Assembly: GCF_027409185.1 (NCBI RefSeq)
Contig: NC_084463.1
Span: 45,548,407 to 45,612,406 of the forward strand
DNA: 64,000 nucleotides
DNA from: Cynocephalus volans
Lineage: Eukaryota; Chordata; Mammalia; Dermoptera; Cynocephalidae
Direction: 5' to 3'
The notes below the pieces were generated by a model that worked only from the letters and a program-made list of their open reading frames with translations, searched no databases and was not told the origin of the DNA. Of this stretch, positions 36,690 through 49,823 are shown in pieces. Both the position numbers and the translations under genes were made by a program. Within the stretch, counting starts at the first letter, position 1, and each line of letters begins with the position of its first letter.

Positions 36690-36780
36690 GAAGAAATGGG
36701 ATGTTAAACAAAATATGAGAGAAGGAAAAAGATTATTAAGGAAATATTCCAAAATGTCAACAGCAGTCAGTGCTGGGTAT
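36690..36780 (+). mobile_element. Older L1 3'-UTR piece, host of the young L1 insertion
   Basis: 'aaatattccaaaatgtcaac' and 'gtataaaattatgggagact' continue, after the inserted L1, as 'tttggtttttcttcctctc' at 40133 onward. Confidence 0.5.
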
Positions 36781-36800
36781 AAAATTATGGGAGACTCTGG
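36781..36800. repeat. Left target-site duplication of the L1
   Basis: 'aaaattatgggagactctgg' recurs at 40120-40139 as 'aaaattatgggagactttgg', with one mismatch. Confidence 0.93.
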
Positions 36801-39800
36801 AAAATATACAAACACATGAAAATTAAACAGCATTCTACTTAATGACATATGGATCCAAGAAGAAATCAAGCAGGAAATCAAAAAGTTTATTGAAACTAAT
36901 GAAAACAATGATACATCATACCAAAACCTGTGGGATACTGCAAAAGCAGTATTGAGAGGAAAATTTATTGCATTAAACGCTCACTTCAGAAGAATAGAAA
37001 GATGGCAAGTGAACAACCTAACACTTCACCTTAAAGAACTAGAAAAACAAGAACAATCCAAACCTAAAGTTAGCAGACGGAAAGAAATCATTAAGATCAG
37101 AGCAGAACTGAATGAAATTGAAAACCAAAAAACAATTCAAAAGATCAACGAATCAAAAAGTTGGTGTTTTGAAAAGATAAATAAAATTGACAAACCATTA
37201 GCATGGCTAACAAAAAAAAAGAGAGAAGACTCAAATAACAAAAATTAGAAATGAAAAAGGCGATATTACAACTGATTCATCTGAAATACAAGGAATCATT
37301 CGAGACTACTATAAACAACTATACGCCAACAAATTTGAAAAACTGGAGGAAATGGATAAATTTCTGGACACACACAAGCTCCCAAAACTGAACCGTGAAG
37401 ACGTAGAAAATTTGAACAGACCAATAACAATAAAGGAGATTGAAGCTGTTATCAGAATGCTCCCAACAAAGAAAAGCCCAGGACCAGATGGATTCACAGC
37501 AGAATTTTACCAAACATTGAAACAGGAATTGACACAGATTCTTTACAAACTATTCCAAAAGATTGAAATGGACGCAAATCTCCCAAACTCATTCTATGAA
37601 GCAAACATCATCCTGATACCAAAACCAGGTAAAGATATAACCAAAAAAGAAAACTACAGGCCGATATCCTTGATGAATATAGATGCAAAAATCCTCACTA
37701 AAATACTAGCAAACAGAATACAGCAACATATATGAAAAATTATTCATCACGATCAAGTGGGATTCATCCCAGGGATGCAAGGTTGGTTCAACATACGCAA
37801 ATCGATAAATGTGATACACCATATTAATAAACTCAAACACAAGGACCATATGATCATCTCTATAGATGCTGAAAAAGCATTTGATAAATTTCAGCACTCA
37901 TTCATGACAAAGACCCTCTATAAGTTAGGTAGAGAGGGAAAGTATCTCAACATAATTAAAGCCATATATGACAAACCCACTGCCAATATCATCCTGAATG
38001 GAGAAAACCTGAAAGCTTTTCCTTTAAGAACAGGAACTAGACAAGGATGCCCACTCTCACCACTCCTATTCAACATAGTGTTGGAAGTACTAGCCAGAGC
38101 AATCAGAGAAGAGAAGGAAATAAAGGGCATCCAGATTGGAAAAGATGAAGTCAAACTGTCCCTGTTTGCAGATGACATGATCCTATATATCGAACAGCCT
38201 CAAACCTCTACAAAAAAACTCTTGGAATTGATAAATGATTTCAGCACAGTAGCAGGATACAAAATCAACACACAAAAATCAGTAGCATTTCTTTTCTCCA
38301 ATAGTGAACATGCAGAACGAGAAATCAAGAAAGCCTGCCCATTTACAATAGCCACCAAAACAATAAAATACTTAGGAACTGAGTTAACCAAGGAGGTGAA
38401 AAATCTCTATAATGAGAACTACAAACCACTGCTGAGAGAAATTAGAGAGGATACAAGAAGATGGAAAGATATCCCATGCTCTTGGATTGGAAGAATCAAC
38501 ATAGTGAAAAGGTCCATACTACCCAAAGCAATATACAAATTCAATGCAATCCCCATCAAAATTCCAAAGACATTTTTCTCAGAAATGGAAAAAACTATCC
38601 AGACATTTATATGGAACAATAAAAGACCACGCATAGCCAAAGCAATGCTGAGCAAAAAAAATAAAGCTGGAGGCATAACACTACCTGACTTTAAGCTATA
38701 CTACAAAGCTATAATAACTAAAACAGTATGGTACTGGCATAAAAACAGACACACTGACCAATGGAATAGAATAGAGAATCCAGAAATCAACCCACACACT
38801 TACTGTCAGCTGATCTTTGACAAAGGCACCAAGCCTATTCAGTGGCGAAGGGACTGCCTCTTCAGCAAATGGTGCTGGGATAACTGGATATCCATATGCA
38901 GGAGAATGAAACTAGATCCATAACTCTCGCTGTATACTAAAATCAACTCAAAATGGATTAAGGATTTAAATATACACCCTGAAACAATAAAACTTCTTAA
39001 AGAAAACATAGCAGAAACACTTCAGGAAGTAGGACTGGGCACAGACTTCATGAATACGACCCCAAAAGCACGGGCAACCAAAGGAAAAATAGACAAATGG
39101 GATTTATCAAACTAAAAAGCTTCTGCACAGCAAAAGAAACAATTAAAAGAGTTAAAAGACAACCAACAGAGTGGGAGAAAATATTTGCAAAATATATATC
39201 TGACAAAGGATTAATATCCAGAATATATAAGGAACTCAAACAACTGTACAAGAAGAAAACAAGCAACCCGATTAAAAAATGGGCAAAAGACCTAAGTAGG
39301 CATTTCTCTAAGGAAGATATACAAATGGCCAACAGACATATGAAAAAATGCTCAACATCACTCAGCATCCGGGAAATGCAAATCAAAACCACATTGAGAT
39401 ACCATCTAACCCCAGTTAGGATGGCTAAAATCCAAAAGACTATGAACGATAAATGCTGGCGAGGCTGCGGAGAAAAAGGAACTCTCATACATTGTTGGTG
39501 GGACTGCAAAATGGTGCAGCCTCTATGGAAAATGGTATGGAGGTTCCTCAAACAATTGCAGATAGATCTACCATACGACCCAGCTATCCCTCTGTTGGGA
39601 ATATACCCAGAGGAATGGAAATCATCAAGTCGAAGGTATACCTGTTTCCCAATGTTTATCGCAGCACTCTTTACAATAGCCAAGAGTTGGAACCAGCCCA
39701 AATGCCCATCATCGGATGAGTGGATACGGAAAATGTGGTACATCTACACAATGGAATACTACTCAGCTATAAAAACAAATGAAATACTGCCATTTGCAAC

Positions 39801-40119
39801 AAGATGGATGGACCTTGAGAGAATTATATTAAGTGAAACAAGTCAGGCACAGAAAGAGAAATACCACATGTTCTCACTTATTGGTGGGAGCTAAAAATTA
39901 ATATATACGTTCACACACACACACACACACACACAAAGCGGGGGGGGGAAGAAGATATAACAACCACAATTATTTGAAGTTGATACGACAAGCAAACAGA
40001 AAGGACATTGTTGGGGGGAGGGGGTAGGGAGAAGGGAAGGAGGTTTTGGTGATGGGGAGCAATCATCAGCCACAATGTATATCGAGAAAATAAAATTAAA
40101 AATAAATAAATAAATAAAT
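36801..40119 (+). mobile_element. Young 5'-truncated L1 (ORF2 from before RT to 3' end)
   Basis: Starts in ORF2 between endonuclease and reverse transcriptase, contains the whole RT ('[20 protein letters not shown]', '[11 protein letters not shown]' with the catalytic FADD), the C-terminal Cys-rich part ('[20 protein letters not shown]') and a 3' UTR with a CA run and an AAATAAATA tail. ORF2 is dead: a frameshift in the A-run near 37210, TGA at 37733-37735, TAA at 38921-38923 and a frameshift near 39105-39112. Few other changes, so the insertion is relatively recent. It is flanked by 20-bp target duplications. Confidence 0.95.
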
Positions 40120-40139
40120 AAAATTATGGGAGACTTTGG
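40120..40139. repeat. Right target-site duplication of the L1
   Basis: Partner of 36781-36800, directly after the A-rich tail. Confidence 0.93.
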
Positions 40140-42240
40140 TTTTTCTTCCTCTCTTTTGCTGAGTGTCCTGCAGGAAGCAGGTGTTGGACCCAGTGGCTAC
40201 CAGTCAAGTGCCCTGGCCCTGCCCTGCCACTGAGTGCACAAGGTCCTGCCTGTGCTAAAACCCACGTGGCTCCTGCCTTTCCTTTCCTTTCCTCCTGGTC
40301 AGGCCCCGTCCAGGGCACAGCCACAGCTAAGGGCCCCACTACTGCCACCACTGCTGATGCCATGGAGTTCAGTGGGGCCAAGGGCCTGGCGTGGCATGGA
40401 GGGGCAGGGGGTACCCATTCCCTTTGGGTGTTACCCTCCACTGGAGGCCCCAACACCTTCGAGTTTTCTAGAGAGATGGCTCTTTCCACTTCCTGACAGC
40501 TGCCTCGGCAGATGTGCCAGGACTAGGAGCCACACCCAAGTGGCCCCTGTGCACTGGCAGCCGCGGATCTCTGTCCCTGGCATTTCTCTGCCCTGTGAGG
40601 TGGACATGGCTGTGCCCTTGTGTAGGAACAGGCTGGGGCTGGACTCTTCACCTGTCAGGTTTCTAGAGAGCCATGCATGGCACAGTGCACAAGTGTTGTG
40701 GGTGATGTTGGCGAAATGGAACCATGGGCTGGAGCCATTAGAGCTGGTCCTAGAGGAGATGTCTGGGTGGACAGGTGCTTGAGCAGTGGAAGGAGCATGG
40801 CAGAGCTGCCTGATGCAGCAGGAGGGTTTCAACAGGGCTTTGGGGTGAACGAGAATGAGACCAGACAACATCTGAGGCCTGCAAGGCCACAGGGCTTTGA
40901 TGTGGGGGCATATTTTCCCAGGCATCTGGGAGGCCACCCTGATGGCAACCTGCATGCCACAAAGTGTGGAGCCAGTGGCTGTGCCAGGCACCCCTTAGTG
41001 TCTGTGTAGTGGAATTGGAACTTACACTCTCTGGCAAAGTGTCACTGTTGGGCTGGATTGCAGACCCCTCTGCCTCGTCCTGTGCAGGTCCTGAGTCAGG
41101 TAAGGGAAAGAAAAACCGAGCAGCAGCCAGGAAAGTGGACATGCTTTATTCTTCAGACATGAGCTCCACCGACCAGTTCAGAGCCGCTGCCTTCCATACT
41201 GAAGTACACAACAGTGGCAATGAGCCAAGGGGTGCCTGGGCACAAGCGCACTCACTCTAACGTCATTTGTTTACAATGGATGTGCTGAGTCAACCCAGCT
41301 GGATATGAGGCAAGGGGACCTGAGAAACCAACTCCACTTTCCTCACTGTCAGCTACTGGGAGCTCGCTTCAGAGCAGTCTTCCATGAGGGACACCTGCAC
41401 ATGTGTCACCGCTCAGCTCGCCATGACCCGTGAGGTGATGGAGCCATTGTGGAGACAGTGTCAATAGCTGTGACAGCAGTCTGAAGGGAGTGGGGGCTGT
41501 GTGGCTAGCACTGGTGGCCAGAGGGGTCCCCTTATGAAGTCCCCTCCCTTGTTACACTTCCCTCAGGTCTGCTTGGTCTGCATGAGCTTGGCTGGGAAAC
41601 GAGACACCAGCCCCACTGAACAATCTGCCACACAAGGCCTGTCCTGCCTGGGCTGGTCAACACTTTGTTCAGGAACATCCCCTCAGTGTCTATGCTCATG
41701 GCTGAGTTGTGGACACACACACTTGTTGAAAAGCTAATTGCTGGCTCAAGGGTGACCAGATCAATCTGTCATATGGAAGGTGGGCCAGACCCAAACCTGC
41801 ATGCTCCCCCCTGTGTTGGCCATGCACAGCCACCTCCCTTCCACCTGCAAGTACTGGGTCTGGGCCACCAACTCTGCCCAGTCACTTCCTAAGAATCCTG
41901 AATGGCAGCTGGAGTCTCCCTTGAATCCCAACGGGCTGGGATTTGGGGGCAACCTCCTGCCCAGGAGCCACATACTCAGCCCCTCCCTGCACCTCCTCAC
42001 TGTTACACTGTGACCACGTTTCCCCCTTCATCATACTCTGTGGTTCCCTGGGAGGGAGGCTCCTTGGTGGCCCCCAGCAGGGGTGTGTGACACCTGCAGA
42101 GTGATGAAGAATGTGGGAACCCAGGTGGGCAGTCATGACTAGGATCATCCCCCAAGTTCAGGAAGGGGCCGAGGGCAACAGAAGCTGGGGGTCCAGGTGC
42201 CCTTGTCCAACCTCTAACTGCCCAGTGTTAGGGAAAAAAA
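40140..42240. other. GC-richer sequence without recognised gene
   Basis: About 2.1 kb, noticeably more GC-rich than its surroundings, with open frames on both strands but no domain, splice or homology signal I recognise. It lies just downstream of the DIDO1-like poly(A) signal, where the long-isoform terminal exon of DIDO1 would be expected. None of its frames resembles that exon. Confidence 0.5.
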
Positions 42241-42264
42241 TGCTGAGTGAAGACACACGAGACA

Positions 42265-42797
42265 AAACTCTTTGTAGATATTTATTCTACTTCAAATAAC
42301 AGAACCTGACAGCCCAATATACAGTGATAAAATACTCTGCAACATAAATACAACTTACAGAAATTTCTATCAACAAAACCTAAAGAAACAAACTTCATTT
42401 TTACTTTTGTATATTTAAATTAGAAAAAAAGAAAACCTTCACAACATATTAAATATTGGAAATGACCCCTGCTTTAAGGTAATTTAACATAGCGACACTT
42501 GGTTTATAACACAAACACCCCAAATAGACATGTTCTCCATATTTCCTTAAAAATTTGTGCTATAAAGTGAAAATCTGTAGTGATGTGTAATGCAATAGAC
42601 TCCAAAAGAACATATGAAATTCTCTAATTTTGCATCTGAAAAAGTTCATGAAAATATAAAAATTATCAACATGTATTTGTACAGTCAAATAAATTAGCCA
42701 GGTTTTCTCTTATTTCACACTTCAGAAGGACTTGAAAAATACAACAGGCATATCTTATACTTCACAGTGAAAAGTTTTCTATTTAATTTGTAGTTTC
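42265..42797 (-). other. 3' untranslated region of the DIDO1-like copy
   Basis: AT-rich sequence downstream of the natural stop of exon L and running to an AATAAA signal. It has no poly(A) tract at its end, which argues against retroposition. Inferred from context only. Confidence 0.6.
42281..42286 (-). promoter_or_regulatory. Polyadenylation signal AATAAA of DIDO1-like copy
   Basis: Minus strand reads 'gtagaataaatatctac', followed about 15-30 bases on by the GT-rich 'gttttgtctcgtgtgtc', a typical cleavage-site context. It lies about 515 bases past the stop of exon L. Confidence 0.65.
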
Positions 42798-43492
42798 TTA
42801 ACTAATAATCACTATTTTCCCTCGCTCGGCGAGCTGTGCATCCAAGGCTCTCTCCAGGTTCTGCTCTTCTTCAGGGCTGTGCGGCTGATCCTCCTCCTCT
42901 TCCTCTAGAGCCTGAGCCTTTGAGAACTGACCAAACTGCTGAACAGTCGGATCTGGCCAAGGAGCTGCGGACACCCCATCGTCTACCTTGGTGTTGGAGT
43001 CCTGGTGGAAGGAAGGAAGAGCTCCGACAGACTCCTTGGCAGGGGGCTCAAATGATTTCTTCTTTCCGAAGAGAACTTACAAGATGGATTCCAGTGGTGA
43101 AGCTGTTTTCCACATATTTGACACGACACAGGAAGTTGCTGTAGTGACTGCTGCTCGCTTAGATGAGGCTGTGTCAATCCGGGTAGCTTCTGGCTTGATG
43201 GATGACTATATTTTTAACACTGATGTTTCTGGAAGAGAGGGTGGAGGTGGAGGGGACCCTGTGGGTGTGGTGCCGACAGCGGTGCCTGCAGGGTACAGAG
43301 GACACTTGGAGGGCTTCTCCTCAGACCGCGGGGCTGCAGTTATCTTGGGGTAGATGGAAACATCCACTTCTTCCTGTTGAAATCGGGGCCGTTTCTTCTC
43401 AATCCTGTCTAACTCTCCAGCACTTGAAGGACGTTTTATTTTATGACAGATTACTAACCCAAGGATTATATTTGGACGTGGTGACTCGAGAC
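42798..43492 (-). pseudogene. DIDO1-like terminal exon L, with two in-frame stops before its natural end
   Basis: Acceptor 'ttgttttcag'. Encodes 'LESPRPNIILGLVICHKIKR', the proline run 'GSPPPPPSLPETSVLKI', then TAG at 43206-43208 where DIDO1 has leucine. The same frame continues as 'SSIKPEA', 'KTASPLESIL', a second stop TAA at 43077-43079 (glutamine in DIDO1), then 'LFGKKKSFEPPAKES', 'TKVDDGVSAAPWPDPTVQQF' and 'ALEEEED' to 'AERGKIVIIS', ending TAA at 42798-42800. The last residues after ERG depart from the long isoform, as if reading into an intron, which fits a mid-length (DIDO2-type) isoform. An alanine/threonine-rich stretch is much reduced. Confidence 0.87.
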
Positions 43493-46400
43493 CTGAAAAC
43501 AAAATATTTGTGTGAATTTTAGAATCTAAATCCAGTTTTCATCCTTCAGAGGTAAATTTTATTAAGGGCTTTCACGTGGGAAATCCTGTGGGAAAATAAA
43601 GCCAAGTGTTTGAGGAGCTTATTGCAAAAGAACGAATGGTTCCCATCCCACAAAGTCACCACCAGGCCTACCCAGCCCTGATGGTGGCCGCTGAAAGGGA
43701 GGGATTAGCCCCCTAGCCACCAACTACAGAACCAAGCGCCCAATTCATGAGTAAACTCACCCCAACTGTCAGAACTTGTTACATGTTTTATAAAAAATTA
43801 CACACAGAGCTAAAGCAATAGCATGGTGGAGGCGGCGGGAAGGGCACTACAGCAATGACTAACATTGTTCACCTGCAGGGATCAAAAGTGCGTGTGGACC
43901 AGCATGTCTTTTAAACAAATGGATCTCAGATATGCTCTTATGTGCCTCTTGTGACATATCCAGAAGGTAACAGCCCTTTTTGTCATTCACTTATGAGTTG
44001 CAACACATAAGTTAAGCTAAATATACTAGTATTAGGTGTTAATGATTAAGGACCAATTCAACTCATTTTACAATGACCAATAGGATCATAATCAGTAAAG
44101 CACAAAAACCATTAGGTAAATTCATTAGTTTCTGGTACCAGAATTACAATGAATGAAACAATAATGGTGACTGAAATAGCTAGAGTAGATGTTTGAGGCT
44201 TAGAAAAAAATTCAATGAGCATTAATTTATCAAAAACTTGCTAATGTTTGAGTCTTTGTAAACACAGGACTTGTGCTTAAGTAAAGCGCCGAGGCATTCA
44301 GCACACTGGTGGGGAAGGACAGTCACACGGAGACAGACTGGGAGCTTCAGGGCACAGCATCAGTTTACAGAATAGGTATTTGTTAAGAAACAGGTACCCC
44401 AAAGATCCTAAGTTGTGACAACTTACATCAGGAATGCTAACATTCCCATAATGATCTCCCACCCTTACACTCACACTCCATCAAGAATTCCCAAAGGGGA
44501 ACTAACTAAACAGCCAAATCACAAACAGTAACTTACAGAAAAATGATTCATGAAGGACAGAATATTTGTTTCAATAGCATAAGGATACAATCAGTCAGAT
44601 TGTATAAATTCAATTTACAGATAACATTACATAATATACAAGAGGTAATCACACTTTTTTCTTACAATTTAAAGCACTGCTAAGATTGTCCTGTTCTTTT
44701 TGTGATTTAGAGATGATCACACATCACTTCACAGTGTTGTTTTCATAGTTCTAAATATGTTTGCTGTGAGTCTTCCAAAATTCCAGTACGGAACTGATTA
44801 CTGACAGCTGAGCACACGACGACAGGTGGATGTCCTGCCCGCCACTTAGGAGGAGGACACCAGGTTGAACTCGGGCAACCCGGCCTCCGCAGACTGACGC
44901 CGCTCTGCTCCCCTCCCTGCTTAAGGGTGTCCTAAAGGTCTCCTGCTTCACAGGCTGCTGTGTAAGAGATTCGTGTTGAAGGCACCCCTGGGTGAGCCAC
45001 ACTCCTCTTATGAGAACTTTCTGTCAAAACCTCCTCTCCCTGCCCCATCTGGTAACAGCAGTGTGTCAGCAAAAGAAAAGGCAAAGGAGGGGATAGCATC
45101 TGGCGTCTGGCCACCACACTGAAGAGCACTTCCAAAATTCCTGCTTGGCCAATGGGAAGAGCAACTCATCAAGTTAATTTCCTAATTAGCATTCATTATG
45201 GGTATTTTATCTTCAAATACTACTTCTTTCACCGTAATAGCTATTTACCGAATACTTTATAGCTAATTTAAACAGACAGTTTTGGGGTTTGGTCAATTGT
45301 TAAATCAGCTTTCACGGCATTTGTGGACCCAGTATCTCTGCTGCAGATGGTCCCAGAGCTTCAGTACAGGTTTAACTGCTGAGCACATTCGGACCTACTG
45401 AGTCACAGCTGAAGTTCTGTCTGTGGGGCAGCTCTGTAAGCCAGGCTCTCTCCCTACAAACTTGGTCTCAGGAGCAGAAGTAGGAGTCGGCTTGGCCAGG
45501 GTGGGGCACTGGAGGGCAAGGACTGGGGGGGGGCTTTGCATGCGGAAGTCACCAGGGACTACCTCACTCAGGGAAAGGCTCAACTTCTAAAGGGCTAACA
45601 TCAGGGCTCTTGCACAAATCAAATTTCTTGCATCAATCAACTGCGTGTGCTGGGTTAAACATTGTGTTAAACTCAGGAAGACACAGTCCCCAGGCTCTGT
45701 AAGGTGCATCTCTCCAACTATCTTTTAATACACTAATATGCTTATTGATGAAAAGAATTAGTGTATCTCAGCCCTGACAAGCTGGCTTTGACCTTTGTTG
45801 TCATATTTATCATAGGTGATGTTACGTAATATTTGTGTTGGTCTTGAAAACAGCGAGCTATCTAGAGATTGGCATCTAATAAGCAACTGGTTTTTTAGAT
45901 ACTTTCAACTCTCGCCCATCTCATCTGCACACACTGGGAGATGATCTAGTGAAGCTCCACAGTTTTGAACATCCCCAGCAATCTTCCCAAAGATTTCAAA
46001 TTTAAATAGGCCTGTCCCAAAATGCATACTCCTATCTTGAGATAGTCAAGTCTTATCACCTCACTCACATATTTATGTCATGTTACGGTTCCATGAATAT
46101 TTGAAATATAACTAGCACTTGGAAATAACTTATATTCCTGGAAGAAACAATAAAACCAAAACTTATATTCATGGAAGAAACAATAAAATTCACTTATCTT
46201 GGACCTTAGAAGCAATGCTTACTGAGATGAAGGGACTTGTCTCAAATTTAAAGATGATCTACACTGCTGTAATACAGGTGTCCAGCCTGACAATACCAAA
46301 CAAATGAGGGCAAAGAGCCACATGAGCACCCCCAACTGTGCTCCACATCTAAGGGAGGAGCAAGAGAGGACCAGGTTTCCCGGGGGTAACTCTCTAGGCT

Positions 46401-47935
46401 CACCCCATTTTCGCAGCTCCTGTGTCATGAGTTTTTACCTGGAGAGTGGTGTGTGTCCCAAGAAAGTGCAGAAGCAAAGGCGACGCTGGCTGTGGGAGGC
46501 TGGGCACCAGCTGGGCACAGGATGCTACTTACCCACCTCCCATATGAGGGCTGCTGTGAGGTTTACAATCCATAAAGTGTGTGAAAATAAGCAAGTAGGT
46601 AGGTGAGATATTTAAAGACCAGCTGCAGTTAAATGTGCCATCTTCCACTTTCACAGAGGTGACACCCCCACCTGATGCCCTCCAAAATACCAGTGTGTAC
46701 AGTGTATGTGAAGACTTTTTAGTCCCATGTCTGTGTCCCTTGAGTTCATGGTGGAAGGTCTAGCCTCAGACTCAGTAGTAGAATTAAGCCACATGTATGG
46801 GAAAAGAAACCAAGGATAAGAGGTACATACTGATACCAATCAATACCTCTATGGGCATTTAATTCCAGAAAGTTGGCACAAGCCAAGCCTATGCCAGGTG
46901 TTATGAATGGGTTCCAGTCAGTGCCTGGGCCATGCTGGGGGTGATGGATTCCAGCCCCTGAACAAGCCCATGAAGTGGAGGGACCCCTACAGGATCCCAG
47001 CTGGCTTAGGTGATGTGTGGGTGCAGCTGTTGATGGGGACAAAGGCACAGGGTCTAGGCAGCACCTGTCAGTGCTCAGGGTGTTTAGTTGCCGCCACTAT
47101 GACAAAGCACTTGGAAGAGCACTTGCTGTGTGTCAGAAACATCAGCTTTCAGATAAGAGCAATCCTCTGGGGACTTCGTGGCCAAGAACACTCCAATTTA
47201 GGCAGCTGGTGCCAATTTACTAATTGAAGTCACATCAATTTCCTCTGAGGGGCAAAGAAAACTGGACACTAACAGACCTGCTCCCCTTGGAATCACCCTC
47301 AACCCTTGACAAATCTGAAATAGTCTTTTAGGTTAACTTATAAATAACCCTTTCCCACAGTACTTTCTAAGGAGAAGCAAACAAAAAGTAATTTGCCAAA
47401 GATGAAATAACTTAATAAAATTTGAGCAGTAGACATAAAAGTAACTATTTCCAGAAATATTCTTCTATATATATCACTATTTTTTGTATGTGCAAGGAAG
47501 AAAGTCACTTATTGACATCTGCTTACTCCAGGGCTGAGACTAAAACACGAGTTCCATTTAGAGAGAAGAATATGACAGGAGCAGATACAAAGCACTGCCT
47601 TTCCTCTCCACGGACCCTGAGCAATTGATCAACCCACTGATCTGAGGCCATGACAGGCTGATTGTGAGCTTTGGGCCTTTTCCTTCATATACAACTTTTC
47701 AGAGATAATTTATGCTACAAACAAGGGGCACTCCTAGTGTCACACTCCTCTACCCTACAGGATGAATTATTCTGCTAAACATGGCTTCATCTGTATTTCA
47801 CAATTCTGTTCCCAGAGACTCATGGTTGGATATGACAGATCTACCTTGCGACAACTCAGCAGGACTCCATGTCAGGGGGAGAAAAGGGGTGGGTATCAGA
47901 TGTTCCTCATCACCACCCAGAAAGTTGGTGCTTAC
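43493..47935 (-). other. DIDO1-like intron between exons K and L
   Basis: 4.4 kb with no coding sequence I can support. It holds a 33-bp tandem duplication near 46127-46190. No repeat is recognised with confidence. Confidence 0.5.
46127..46190. repeat. 33-bp tandem duplication
   Basis: 'aacttatattcctggaagaa' and 'aacttatattcatggaagaa' begin two units at 46127 and 46160, each followed by 'acaataaaa'. Confidence 0.9.
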
Positions 47936-48131
47936 CTGGTCCCTCAAAGGGCAAGAGTGAGGATGGAATAGGGTCCTTAGCACCCAGTGGAATGAGGTAG
48001 AGGTTCTTGATGTGCCTGGTCTTATTAGGTACAACACCAAAACGGCCACGACTGCTCAAGTAGGAGTAGAGAGAAACGTAGGCAACCTCTTCTTCCTCTG
48101 TCAGGGGGTGAAAGCGGATCAGACAGAGCTC
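47936..48131 (-). pseudogene. DIDO1-like exon K (end of SPOC domain)
   Basis: 196 bases (65 codons + 1). Acceptor 'gcattgtag', donor CCAG|GTAAG. Encodes 'ELCLIRFHPLTEEEEVAYVS', 'LYSYLSSRGRFGVV' and 'NLYLIPLGAKDPIPSSLLPF'. RGRFGVV…LYLIPL is the C-terminal half of SPOC. The frame is open, with only scattered substitutions against DIDO1. Together with exons I and J it gives a complete, lesion-free SPOC block, in contrast to the exons around it. Confidence 0.92.
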
Positions 48132-49025
48132 CTACAATGCAAACAGAGGACAGGGGAAAGCCTTCACCTGTGGCCATGCAAGGAAAGCATCTGCTTTAAA
48201 ATTTGTACCCAAACCTCAAAAGTACAGCCTGAAATGGGAGATTTTAGCAATTCTGATTTTGACTTTCATAGCCTTATTGTCCAACATTTGAAACAATGAG
48301 ATAATGTAATAAAAGAAACTCACAATCAAGCATCCGACTTCCCGACTCAAATTTTGGTTTCAGCAGGAGACCCTTTAAAATGACTTCCACTCACAGCCTC
48401 GATTTCAGAGAACTGTCCTGTGAGAGGCACAGGCCATGTAAGGTGTAGGCTTAGCTGCGTCTGGAGCAAAGTGTAAGCTTTCCCGCATGCACAGCGACTG
48501 TGGGCACGGGGAGCAGCTGCACGATCTGCAGCCATTCCCTGTGTGTCTCCACATGGGAGGGTTAAACTAGGCACAGGGTCTAAACCCTCTTGGGAATCTG
48601 ATGGAAAACTGTACATACAGACACACGCAGCTGTAGCTAAACCTCAGGGGTTCCCAGAAAACCAAAACCCATTCAAGAGCTCAGGCTCGGTGCCCTTTGC
48701 CAGATCACCTCCAAATTCCCATTGTACTCCTTCAATCATAAAAAAATAAAAATGAAAATGAGGAAATAAAGTTTTTACATTTTTTTAATAAAATGCAATC
48801 ATATGATTACAGTAAAGGAAAAAAAACCCTTCTATCACCATATTTCTCAAACACACCATCACACAGGAATGTAACTATATAAACTTATTTTAACATTCAC
48901 CTGAAAGTATCTAGTAAGTTGCAGGCTGACATGTCAAGTGTTAACCATCAAAATGAAAGGTTAAAAAAGATGTTTAAATAAGCTCTATGTTCCATTGTTG
49001 CAGAGACTATACTATAAGCGGATAC

Positions 49026-49115
49026 CTTAGACACAGAAGACTTGAGTTCACCAACATAATCCCAAACCATCTTCGGTGCGATCCTCCCACCGATGTGAAT
49101 TGTGTTGGGCAAGTC
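49026..49115 (-). pseudogene. DIDO1-like exon J (SPOC domain)
   Basis: 90 bases, exactly 30 codons. Acceptor 'tttatttag', donor AAG|GTATCC. Encodes 'DLPNTIHIGGRIAPKMVWDY' followed by 'VGELKSSVSK'. The IHIGGRI…VWDYV motif is diagnostic for the DIDO1/PHF3 SPOC domain. Too short to show up as a long open frame. It was located by homology and splice sites. No lesions. Confidence 0.9.
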
Positions 49116-49589
49116 CTAAATAAAAAGTACTTTGAGTAAATCACCTGTGAAACTCTAGTGTTCAAAAAGAGACTAATGCAGTAACATGAAGGCACCAAAC
49201 AACCCAAAATTCAAGAAAACAACAATTCCAAGGAAAATGGTGATAACTGTATTAAATAATGACTGGTGAACTACCATTCAGGATAACGAGCTCCCAAACC
49301 CAAAGGTGGTATAATAACTTTCTGACAAACAGCATTGTTTAGAAACTGCTGCCCAACCTTTTCACATTATCTTTTGTGAACACACACACACACATACAGT
49401 AATGATTCACTTATTACCAGGATAACTGACTTGCCACTCCTTCCCAAGGTCATAAATTCTAGTGCCATCTTTGTTAACTTTGAAAAATGAAAGACCTATC
49501 AGGGGGTTACACCTGCCACCCACACTATGCAGGTTACAGACGCCTGGCCATGCTGGTGGCTGGGCACACACGTGTGGTAAATGCCCTTG

Positions 49590-49619
49590 CTAAACAGATC
49601 ACTGCTAAACAGATCACTG
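49590..49619. repeat. 15-bp tandem duplication
   Basis: 'gctaaacagatcact' occurs twice in direct succession. Confidence 0.9.
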
Positions 49620-49823
49620 GGCTGCCCAACTGCTCAGTCAAATTTCTGCTCTGTGCAAACTGCATGACCTGCTGACCCACTATGGCAACCATTATCTTGC
49701 CTTTGGAGGTATTTAAGTACCCAGGCAGCCAGCGTAAGCGTGTCACATGTCTGCCTGTAGTAGAGGAACTCCTGTGAAAGACACATACACACAAGCACAC
49801 ACACATATACTTTTGGTACAAAC

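Noticed and set aside
37757..38923. 388-codon reverse transcriptase frame as a host gene
   Set aside because: It is ORF2 of a truncated L1 with target-site duplications.
40234..41142. Overlapping frames of 182, 186 and 130 codons
   Set aside because: GC-rich sequence with open frames on both strands and no recognisable domain, splice sites or homology.
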